Below, in pieces: positions 49,728-60,196 of a stretch of 64,000 bases of DNA. A model generated the notes under the pieces. That model did not search any database. It had not been told where the DNA came from and was given only the letters and a program-made list of their open reading frames with translations. The stretch's first letter is position 1. Every line of letters begins with the position of its first letter. The stretch is from Parietichytrium sp. I65-24A (Eukaryota; Sar; Bigyra; Thraustochytrida; Thraustochytriidae). A program made the translations under genes and the position numbers. The stretch is taken from the NCBI GenBank assembly GCA_012862575.1, contig BLSF01000051.1:248001-312000 (forward strand). The letters are read 5' to 3'.

Positions 49728-52700
49728 GCGTAGAACCTATTGCATTTCGGAGTCAATTCCTTTGGCGGACTTTATTGACGGTGAGCTACGTCGTCGCTGT
49801 TTTGAAAATAAAATAGCAGCGCTTCACAACACCCATTCTTCAACGCCTATACTCGTTGCCGTGACTTGTGACTCGTGACTCGCGCTTGGACCCTACCTTT
49901 CCAACCAAACAGTATTGTAATTTACATGTCACTACCCAACATTTCATGTCGCACATTTCTCGCACCTTGAACACAAACTTTGAAACAAGACAAAACAAAA
50001 TGGTACTAGTACTGACAGTGAGTACGCAAAAGCACGGCACGCAGCAGCGACATCAGCGCAATCTCTGCACCCAAAAATCAAAGCACCTCGAATAGAGTCG
50101 ACGCTCTTTTGCTGTAATTTTCTTTTCAAGCAAACTGCACTTTTGCGCTTGTGCACTTTTTCGCGCTCCTGGCGCGCGCACGATACAACGTCATGCGCAC
50201 TCGCGGCTATGGCTCGCGCAGAAGAGCGCAAGGAAAAAAGAACGACGGAATGCTGGACGTCTTTCTTCACGTCAAGTTCGTTGATGTTGGTTGCTTTTGT
50301 CTTTTGAGATCAAATCAATGCCGATCTGATTTGAAGGAAAGAAAACATATGAAACATTTTTCAATTCTCAATGGTTTATTTCTTTGTTTTCCATTTTTGT
50401 TCACGGCACTTGGCTTGCAGCACGCGAGAGCTCCTACCACTCGCCTAACGACATCTAATGCAGCGTCGCTTGAGAAGCTAGCCGAGGCCTAAGCCAGCCT
50501 ATCTCCATCTATCCCAGGGGCCTAGGAGTTCCCGTATTGTCAGAGTCTCCTTTTGTGACTTTGGCATGCGTGCACTCTTCCGCCTATATACCTCTACCCA
50601 GACAATAGGAAGGCCTGTCATAGGTGTCGGGATAGTGGTGCATACTATAAAATCGTTAGCAGCACTGTTGGAGGCGGTAGGAAGTGCTAGCGTGTCAAAT
50701 TGTTGGTGTGAGGAGTGTGAGGAGGTGTGAGTTGCAATGGAAAGTACTACTTGCGCTGACGTTACGCCGCAACGGAATCCGTTACATCTGCAACTATTCT
50801 TTTAGTATCCGAAAAAAGAAACACTAGCAGCAAAGCTTCACAAGGAGTACTCTTATATAGACGTTTCACCTAGCTCGAACCGTCTACTAGTTTGAAGAGA
50901 TAGACGTCCACAAGAGTAGGATTACATAGTGACTCGACATAGTTGGCAGGTTGGATTTTCACCCCTCTCCCGGCCAGCCGAGGCGAAAGCTGTGATTCAC
51001 ATGTCAAGCCAAAAGCAGCTCTGGTTTAATTTTCCATTATAACATATAGCAAGCTTCAATGAACATGATAATACGCAGGTGCTCCGGGCGGTGACGCCAG
51101 TGTTCGAGGATTTGGACAGGAGCACACTATTGCTCCAGTCACGAAATTCTTTAGTAATGGCGAGCCGAGAAAGGAAGGTTCGTCACGCTGTGCAGGGCCA
51201 GTACAAGTGAATAGATCAATCACTAGCCTCTGCAGCATCCCCTCGCTCTCTGCTCTTCTGCGAACTTCTTGTTGATACTTGCAGTACTAGTGTACCGATG
51301 TTTGTGAGGGATGCGACTGAGCCGACTCTGAGAGGAGCCAACTGTCTTTTTAAAGTTTATTTTAGATGATCACTGTAAACTCTCTCCAAAAATTCACAAC
51401 CTTTCATTTGGCGCAGAAGAGGCCACAAAGACAAAGAGCCGCCTAAGCTCATCGCTCCTACTCCTCCTCTACCTATCTGATTAGCAAATCTGAACTTGAA
51501 AGTACACAACACTCCTAGTGTAAAGAATAATAATGAGATACGGTTCTGGGATTGGCAAAACGAAAGGCACTGACATGGGACGCGACCCGTGCGGCAACCC
51601 TAGCGGACGGGGTAGAAGTGAGTAGTTGAGGAGATCGAGGAGGAACAACGAGCGGAATGTCCTACCGTAGACGGTGAGGTGGTATTAGGTGTTTGTTTTT
51701 GTAACTTGTTGCAGTTTGAATTTGCTTGGCTTGGAAAGGTCTGTTTTCAGAACATGTTTTCCTTGTTTCCTGGCAGTGAGCTACAGTTATGCATAGTTGA
51801 GGAAACTGCGCCTTGTAATCGCACTGTCAATGCTAGTAAGTGACGATGTAAAAAACTGTTATTTATTTCGTTCGCCGATGATTGCTGTCGCGAAAGCACC
51901 TCCATCCTCTCCATCCTCTCCATCCCTGCCACTTTCGCAAAGGACAAGGCGATAGATACAAGGAGGATAGAGAAGGGAAAAAGGAAAGAAGAAGAGCGAT
52001 GACTGACTGTGAGTACTTTCACGTCGCGAAAAGGAAAGAAATGAAAGAAAATTGACGACAGATGGTTTGGCTTGCTTGTCTTCTTCCGCGGAAAGGTGGT
52101 AAATCAGCAGGGACAGTACTAACTGTAAGTTAGTGCACTCCGTGCACTGTGCAAATAACTTGTGCAAGTGTATGAGACGACTCGGACAGGCATTCGCGTT
52201 CGTCGCGAGTTGGATGCTCAGTACAGAGTGTCTTATCAGTGAAATTAGTGCCGTGCCTGTGACTCCTTTTGACTGCCGAGAGATGCCGAGAGCGAGTCTG
52301 ACACTTGTGTCACTATGTGAGCGACGCTGTGCGCCACACACCTCGCATAGTATTCGCGTTGCGGCGAAAAGGTTGCGATGCTTGCGATCCCTAACACATG
52401 CATTCAACTGGGCTGCGATATTCTTTTTCTTTGATGAAAAGCTCGCGTGTGATGCCGCGAGAAAGTGAAGAATAGCTTGCTTCAACTCCCAGTCGATGAA
52501 ATCATTTATTGGACTCACTTCAGGTATAATAACTATGGAAACCTGAATAAGCCTACCCGACGCTGCTAAGGCGTTCATCGCGGCAGGAGATGTGGAGATC
52601 TTCTTTCGCCTCGGCCGACGGCTGCTCGAATGGAATGTGCACCACTCTCTCACTCAAATCGGCTCGCAAGGCTCCTTTTCTTTTTTAAATCGAGCTGATT

Positions 52701-53893
52701 TCCGCGGCTGACACGCCTTCTGCCGAAAGAGCGCATGGCCGAAGCTATGTCACTGCGCCGGAAAATACGAGAGCGGCCGATCTTTCCTTCTCCTTCTCGC
52801 ACCGGGATGATACTCACAGTCAGTACACGTTTCTAATTTCATCACTTGCGCCTTTTCCTTCTTTCCTTTCTTCACTTTCTTCTTTCCTTCCGTCAGTCCT
52901 ACATACTTTCTGTCTCTCTGCCTTCCTTCCACTTTCCCTTTTTTATATCAGCTGTCGAGGCGCACTGGGCGCTTATAACCGCTAACATCATTCGCGCGAA
53001 AGTTAGATGCCAAAGCTTTCGAAGCATGCAGGTCGTGGAGGAGTTCGTGAAATCGACCTTCCTTCCCGTCAAAATTTAGAACTTGGCTGCCAGTCCAGTC
53101 CTGTCCTGTCCTGTTATGTCCTGTCCCTGCTCTGACTGCACTATGCGAGCCATCGACAATCGTTTTAATCGTCAATGCTCATTGAAAAGAAGCGTACAAT
53201 GTATCACAAAGTCTTGGTTTCTCCCGTGACCATGACACTTGTATCCCTGCTCTTGTATCCCTGCCCTCCTACTGAAATGACTAGGCTGAGCTTAGAACTT
53301 GGTCTCCCGGAAAGCCAAAAAGAAGGAAAAGATTCACAGACCAGACCGGTACTAGAACAATGGATAGAGCTAGAGATAGCGGTCATCATTGCAGGATTGA
53401 TGTTGCAATTTCTCAAAAATCGAAATTGAGACTCGGCAGACTCGGCAGACGGTCCAGAAAGTTGAAATGATACGCTCCAAGACTTTGAGAGAAAGGTACG
53501 AGTACTGAGTACTCTACGCAGTGACTTTCTGCATCGGAGGGGTCGCGCTTTGCGAGAACGAGAATGAGAACGATCGCTGCGATCCGACGCGAGATTTTGG
53601 TCGCTGCCGATTCGCCGATCCGCTGGCCACTCCACCCGTTCCTGGCAAAGACTGTGAGTGAGTGAGTTTCTTTCACTGTCACTTTAGCAATTGTGGAAAA
53701 CAAGTTACGAGTACTGCTACTGCTCCTGTGGACAGCAATTCGATTGCTGCTTTGGGCGGTTTCGGGCCACATCTCCCGGCAGACTCGAAACTCGTCACTC
53801 TCGCTGCAGTTGGTACTAATCACTTGCGAGGGTGGACCAAGTGCCTGTCTCTTCACAGTCTGCCAAATTGACGAGAGATTTCGCAGTTGAACG
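49728..53893. other. Long spacer, 4.2 kb
   Basis: No gene supported. A CTA/TAG-dense island spans about 50480-51000, with an imperfect hairpin around 50851-50916. The near-palindromic motif ACTGACTGTGAGT and its variants occur at 50011, 52002, 52118, 52812 and 53651, and AGTACTGAGTACT at 53501. Pyrimidine and purine runs occur at 51940-52000 and 52840-52940. A long minus-strand frame (51859-52653) lacks coding character. Confidence 0.5.
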
Positions 53894-55288
53894 ATGGCCG
53901 ACGTTGAAGCCGGACTGAACGCACCTATTGCGGATGCCCCGCCAGTCGGCACCTATGTCGCGGGCGGCGCAGGCAAAGGCTTTCTAGCAGCAACCAAGGG
54001 GAAGGTTTTGGTGGGGTTCCTCGCACTTGCAATTGTTGCAGTCGGCGTTGGGTCCGGAGTAAGCACGGCTACTGGGGCAACTTCGGCGTCCACGCAAGGT
54101 GCCACGGAGAACGAAGCCGGGAGCCTGGGAGTGCCTACTTTTGCTCCGACCCCGTCTTCGGAACTCGGCGGCGGCGACGACGATGACAACTTGAGTACCT
54201 CGGCACCAACGTCTTCTCCTACACTTGAGCCAACATTTGCCCCAACCGCTGTCGGAGAGACAAGAGCTCCAACGATGAAACCCACGACAAAGGCTCCCAC
54301 AATGAAACCAACCAGCAAGCCAACAGAGATTCCGACAAGTCAACCGTCGTCGTCACCAACGACTGCACCGCCAACGCCTTACCCAACGCCTTATCCTACG
54401 TCCTTGTCGCCGACGCAATCACCGACTGCAAAGCCGACCACGCCAGCGCCGACGCCGTATCCAACGCCTTACCCTACGACCTTGTCGCCGACGCAATCAC
54501 CAACTGCAAAGCCGACTACGCCAGCGCCAACGCCGTACCCAACACCTTATCCAACCACCGCCACGCCGACGTCGGCGCCAACCCCATTTCCAACGCCTTA
54601 CCCAACGCCCCAGCCCACATCTTCTTCCACACAGACGACAACGACGCTGCACGAGACTTGTGTTAGCAAAGGTGTCATCTCCATCACGTTCGACGATGGC
54701 CCGGCAAGCGAGGCGAGCCAAGCGGCCATCAAGGCACTGACGGAGGAGGGCGCGTACGGAACCTTCTTCATCAACGGCCGAAATACGGTATCGTCAGGGG
54801 ATCAAGAGGCACTTCGAGCCATCGCGAGTTCGAGCAACATGGTGATTGCGCACCACACATACGACCACGTCAACGCCTTAACGCAGACCTGGTCGAGTTA
54901 TTCGGCGTACTATGACGAGCAGATTGAGACGACTCGCGTTGCAGCACAGGCGGTTCTCAACGAGGATAAGATGCTCAAGATTCTGCGCCCTCCTTTTCTC
55001 GCCTACGACATGGATCTCTTCGAATACTTGCGCAAAGAAAAGGGCTTCGTGGTGGTAGGCGAGTCGCTCAACCCTCAGGACTGGAAAGACGACTCGGAGT
55101 CCGATGTGAAGGCTCGCATTGCAGCGGTGTTGGAGAGCGGAAGCCCGTCTTCCAACTCGTACATTTCGTTGCACCACCCTCGTGGCCGCGGCGCAACCCA
55201 GACCTACAACATCCTCAAGTACTTTATCTCCTTGGCCAAAAGCAAGGGGTACAAGTTCGTGTCTCTCAAGGAGTGCCTCGGCCTCTAA
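53894..55288 (+). CDS. Membrane-anchored polysaccharide deacetylase (CE4/NodB)
   Basis: A 464-aa type II membrane protein. A short cytosolic part is followed by one transmembrane helix at about 38-56. A Pro/Thr-rich stalk (80-250) contains two 26-residue repeats of the PTPYPTPYPT-LSPTQSPTA type. The NodB domain runs from 260 to 464: TFDDGP (265-270, catalytic base and metal Asp), HTYDH (321-325, metal His), RPPF (365-368), NPQDWKDD (393-400) and SLHHPRG (425-431, C-terminal catalytic His). All five CE4 motifs are recognisable, so it should be active. CE4 enzymes remove N- or O-acetyl groups from chitin, peptidoglycan or xylan. Here a cell-surface or Golgi/scale polysaccharide is likely. The Pro-Thr-Tyr stalk is a style common in stramenopile surface proteins. 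Confidence 0.9.
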   Translation: MADVEAGLNAPIADAPPVGTYVAGGAGKGFLAATKGKVLVGFLALAIVAVGVGSGVSTATGATSASTQGATENEAGSLGVPTFAPTPSSELGGGDDDDNLSTSAPTSSPTLEPTFAPTAVGETRAPTMKPTTKAPTMKPTSKPTEIPTSQPSSSPTTAPPTPYPTPYPTSLSPTQSPTAKPTTPAPTPYPTPYPTTLSPTQSPTAKPTTPAPTPYPTPYPTTATPTSAPTPFPTPYPTPQPTSSSTQTTTTLHETCVSKGVISITFDDGPASEASQAAIKALTEEGAYGTFFINGRNTVSSGDQEALRAIASSSNMVIAHHTYDHVNALTQTWSSYSAYYDEQIETTRVAAQAVLNEDKMLKILRPPFLAYDMDLFEYLRKEKGFVVVGESLNPQDWKDDSESDVKARIAAVLESGSPSSNSYISLHHPRGRGATQTYNILKYFISLAKSKGYKFVSLKECLGL

Positions 55289-58200
55289 GGCGCCCTGCTC
55301 ATAAGCTGTGCCATGTATGTGTGTTTGAAAATCCTCTACTGCCAAAAGCAACACCTCGGTCTCGTGCGGCAAAAGCCGCAATGAGCGGCTCCTCAGCATT
55401 TGCTGCTTGCTCATTGAGATCCTTGCTGTTGTTTCCATCTATCGTGTTTAACTGATCTGACCACCCTCATACCCAACTATTCTTTCTTTCTTTCTTGTCT
55501 CATCGAGGCGTTTGATTAGTTTGCCAATGGCGACAAATGCTTCTTTTGCACTTGACACTCTGGTGTGCCACAGCTTGCCCGCGAGAACCCGTCTATCAGT
55601 CATTCGCCAACTCATTTCAAAGAACCCAAGTAATAAGCCACCAAAGAACCCACGAAGAACCTGAATTCTGGTGATTCTGGCTGGTGAAACGGGTTCCGCG
55701 TCATCTGGGTTCTTCTGACCTCAGGGCTGCATATATTATATACTTCAGTAGGAGTTGTCGCACTGGTCCTATGACGACGTCATCAGCGGGGCAAAGTGGA
55801 AGAGTAGAAGCTACTATAGAAGTCGGTTTGAAGAGGATTACATGTGCTACTAGGAGCTAAAGTAAGCAAAGTGTGCAGAGGCAAGGGTCTTAGCTGAGAG
55901 TGGTGACTCTCAAGTATGCACCTGAATAGTATTACTCTCGGAAGGCTAGTAGCTCTCTCTAGCTACCAAAAACACAGAGAGAGTATTTGTTCAATTTTCA
56001 ATTTTGCGTCGTGAAGAAAAGGGCAGAGTGTAATAACATCTTGCCGAGTTCCGCGTTGCATGAGCGATAAACTCAAAACTAAACTGACACTTCGATTGGG
56101 GACCCAGCTCCTCGCTCCAAAAGAAAAAAGATAATCCAGCTTCCGAGTTGTCCGGACGTGCACACACACGCAAGTCTCAGAGGCTCTGTCAGTAAATTCT
56201 GATCGTCTTTTGCTCGTTTGTGGCCCACAAACAAACATCCGTGGACCCGTGGCCAAATCCTTCAATCAACAATTCTAATTCGAATGAAAAGCCCATCGGT
56301 TGCTGCGCAGGCCCCTGCGGCCGATGGCCCTTTTTCTATTTGAATTCAATTCACAGTCCAGCGTCTGTTGAGTCTGTTGCTGATGTCGCGTGAGCGAGGG
56401 TGAACTGGACGGGTGTGCAGGGAACCACACTTTGTTTCACGTCGGCCGTCTCTTCGACAGTCAATGTTTTCTGTCTGGTCAGTCAAGACCCTCTTCTCGT
56501 CCCAGTGATTGATTGATTGATTGATTGATTTTGATTGATTGATTGATTGATTATGACAAGCAAGCACGGGACTGACAGTGAGCGAGTCCTGAGAATCCTG
56601 AGATATCCTGAGAAGCTGTGTTGTGTAAGTTGTAAGTCCCATGAGAATGACGCTCTTGTGGAAACTGTTCATACAGAGTGATCAACTGTCTCTGTCTGCT
56701 CTGTCTCCTCCGCGAGTGAGAACAAAAGGGAGAACAAAAGGGAGAACAAAACAAAAGAAAGCCAATGCCAATGTGATCACCGTGATCACCGTGATGAGAT
56801 GTTTGCCCGCTAATTGCCATCCAGAAGTGAGTGACTGGCGCGAGCTCCGAACTTGATTCATTCATCTTTCATTCATCTCATTTTCAGAACAATAGCATTT
56901 CTGATAGCTAGCCAGAGTTGTATGACGAGATTTGTGGGTTAGTGGCTTTTTGTAATAATAAGTCCTGAGCGTTATATCCTAGCATAAGTTAGATACAATC
57001 TAATAGCTCGCGTGCAACCTCAAGTTGCGCCCTTTCGAAATTGTGCCCTGGGTTGACATGGTGACGCACGCATTTATGATGTAAGCGCACAGTTTTTACG
57101 CTGTGATGATGTTACTTCTGGATGACGCAATCAAGCTTCAAAACCAGGCAGCCATCCCAACCATCGGAATTGCTGCTTGATTCTCGCCCTGGCCAACTTC
57201 CTTCTGAGCTCTGTCCAATCGCAAAACACTTAACAATAGATAACCTCAATTAATTCAAAACTTAAGACAACCAATCGCCCAATCATCCTCTGGTGCAGCA
57301 AGAACCAATCGGGCGAAACCAAATGTCCAACCGGCCAATCGTTGAACTTCCAATCGCACAATCGGTCAGAAAGAAGCCAACTGAACTGAGAGGCTAGAGA
57401 AGAAAAAGTAGAAATTAGGAGGCATTTCCTCGTTCCCCCTTTACTACTCTACGTTATCCATTAATACAACGATAGGGGGTGAGTTGGCGTTTCCTCTGGA
57501 CTGGGAGGCTTGAGAGGTGACGCAGTGCCATTCAGAATCCAGAATTCAGATTATCAATTCAGAACGACTGACTACTGTATGTTACCATAAACAGGTAGCA
57601 ACGTCCTCACTGCTGTCTATTTGTGTACTAGGTACTTTGATCGGAGAAGCGACCTCCGCGCACTCTCTCTCCAATTCAGCAGTTGCCGAATTATCGTACC
57701 GGCCTATACCTCACATATGTGGAGGCTACGCCCGTCTACGCGTTTGTTCAGGTCCACACGATCGCGTGAGGTAGTCCCGGCTACTAAGAAGGTAATTCCA
57801 CAATATTAATCGCAGTTTACAGGATACACTAATACGTGGGGAGTGCTAGCCAGAAGGTGCGGCATTCGCTACGAGCAAAAGACTAACAAGAATCCGGTGC
57901 TAGTCGAGTCCCTATTCGTTCGATAAATTGCACCTCACTCTGAGGAGGAGAAGGCAGGAGAGGCATTGAGAGGAGGGAAAAACTGCACTCACAGTTTCTC
58001 AAGGGGCATTGTGGCATGCTCCAAGTTTCCAAACAATCCTTCATGCCGTGGCTCATCTACTGTCTACACTAATCAGCGCTTCCTCCTACTCAATCAGTTA
58101 TCCCCCAACAACAGAATCACACCCACCCTCCTATTGCCACATCTACTGCATAGTATAGCACCTCTAAATGGACTGGCCATGAGGTACACCCACTCGTGCC

Positions 58201-59479
58201 ACTGTCCTAGTGAGCACAAAAATCACTAGGATACTCCATGCGTGCACCACTAGGACTCATCACCAGCTCCACTCCTATACGCACACCTACGAAGCCCTAT
58301 AGTTACGCATAGGCAGTGCTATCTCCAGAAGGTTATAAGCGATGAGTGGGAAGGCAGTAGCCAGTGCTAGACGACAGAGCCTCCGAAGGACTCCTTGGAT
58401 GATGAGCAGAACTGATCTGACTTTTGCCAACAAACCCAACCACAAATAAACAACAGTGACAAATGTCCTCTATTTACTTGCGAGACATGCGAGGTGAAAA
58501 AGGGAGAAGAGCTCGTGTTGCGTGTTGTCTGCTCGTCTGCTCGTCACGAAATCACAACCCAAATTATATGATTTATAAAATTCAGTCAACTCAACGCGCA
58601 CACTGACACTGAGGAGCAACCAGCTCCTACGTCTGAATCCTCAACTCTCAACTCTCAACTTTCGAGGTCTGAACACATCTCACCTCTCACCGCTAGTCCA
58701 CTCTACTGTCCCAGCTACCCCTGCGTAGTGCGGTCCTCACAGTCGTTACGCGCAAGCTTACTCGCAGTGCTGGCACTGCGGTGAGGCCTCTTAGTGCACT
58801 CGTCACCGAAAACAGCTAGCGTGTTCTCCCATTCTGTAGCAACAGGTGCAAAGCGCGAAAATGAGAGACACACAGAGAGAGACAGAGAGAGCAGTTGCAA
58901 GTTGAACAGACCGTCAACTCACAGAGTCAACCAAATTCGAACCAATTTGACCAAGTTTCAAGTTTCTGTGCGGAGGTCCGAGCAGCTGAACTGAACTTTG
59001 CAGTGCTGAGATACTGAGATACTGAGGTACTGAAATACTCGAGTGCAACGACCGGCAAGCAACCTCAGGAACACGGGGAGGGCAAAGACCGTACATAGAC
59101 CAGACCGGAGACCGGAGATCGAAGACCAAAATCAAATTTACCGTACGCACAGTCAAGCCAGTGCCGCTCTGAACCAAGCGCAGACCGACGGAGGACTGCC
59201 GCAGAGCCAACCAACGCACAATTCACAATTCATAACGCACGTGAAGTTTGACAAGTCCCGTCGGTGCCGGTAGACCCCAAACGAAAGTTGATTGAAAGCT
59301 TCTTTGCAGTCGCTGGGCGGAAGAAGGAGATAAGCTCATTGTGCGGCGTTGAATGACACAGAGCAGGCCAAAGTCGAAAGTCAGAGATTGCCTGGCAGCA
59401 CGGAGCCAAGCGAACAGGTCACGGTCAGAGCCTCGGTAACGCAAGTAGTAAAGTGGTGTGGTTACGCGTGAAGGAAAAG
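55289..59479. other. Long spacer with hairpin islands and minisatellites
   Basis: 4.2 kb without a secure gene. TTTC run at 55477-55496; CTA/TAG island at 55730-55970 with perfect hairpins (TGAGAGT-GGTG-ACTCTCA near 55895 and GTAGCT-CTCTCT-AGCTAC near 55949); GATT runs at 56506-56551; ACTGACAGTGAGC at 56571; a GGGAGAACAAAA minisatellite at 56725-56760; AGAATTCAGA at 57540; a second island at 57600-58400 with a perfect 9-base inverted repeat (TCCTAGTGA / TCACTAGGA, 58205-58231); and ACTGAGAT units at 59007-59038. Confidence 0.5.
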
Positions 59480-59680
59480 ATGGGATCTGCTAAAACGTTC
59501 GAGAGGAAAGAGAGGCAGAGCTTCCCAAAGCAACTGAGCGCACGGATATTCAAGCTCGGGCGCATCGTGAAAGATGCCCCCGAGAAAGAAAAGAAGTCGC
59601 TCATCTTGTCCAGACGGTCTTCTTTCACTACCAGAAAAGACATGAATGGCTCCAACCGATCTATGGCTTCGGAAAAATAG
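59480..59680 (+). CDS. Possible 66-aa basic protein with N-myristoylation-like start
   Basis: From ATG 59480 the frame reads MGSAKTFERKERQSFPKQ and ends at TAG 59680. The product is strongly basic with RRSSF, a PKA-type phosphorylation site, and MGSAK, an N-myristoylation-like start; both suit a small membrane-associated regulator. The following DNA is AT-rich and 3'-UTR-like. No family is recognised, and a chance frame cannot be excluded. Confidence 0.35.
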   Translation: MGSAKTFERKERQSFPKQLSARIFKLGRIVKDAPEKEKKSLILSRRSSFTTRKDMNGSNRSMASEK

Positions 59681-60196
59681 GCCTGCAATCTCACTGTATT
59701 GTATTCTTGCCTTGTTTTCAATGAACATGACACACATATAAACATACCTGCATACCGACCTGCTACCCTGCTTCTCGATATTCATCGACTCTGCCGGCGC
59801 CAGTTGCGAAGTGGTTTTGGGCAAAAATCCATCTCAAGCTGACACCTTAGGAAGCACTCGCTCACGTTGCGCTTTCTTCCGTGCATGTGCAAGAGTCGAT
59901 TCTTTCATTGTAACTTTTTACTTCAATCACCAAAATATCTTTTGAGTTGTCTCGTCAAATATATTTGCGCTTCCAGCGCCGTTGGGGCAATGGATCCCCC
60001 GTAAACAGCCTCGCTCGGACAGTTTTGACCTTTAACAGAAACTGACAAAAAAAAGTACCATGGGTTTCCACGTTTGTTTGTTTGTTTGTTTTCCTAATTT
60101 CTATGACAGTAAATCCCAATTACAAAGCAAGCCGTTGTCGCGAACGTGACTTTTAAAACGACATCCCCGTCTGCACGCCGCATCCGCAGCAGCTAT
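59681..60196. other. Spacer before the FN3-like gene's 3' end
   Basis: About 500 bases, AT-rich, with a GTTT run at 60073-60092. Nothing else recognised. Confidence 0.5.

Noticed and set aside
51859-52653. 264-codon open frame on the minus strand
   Set aside because: It covers purine/pyrimidine runs and microsatellite-like DNA, has no recognisable domain, mixed composition and no clear start context. It is probably a chance frame.
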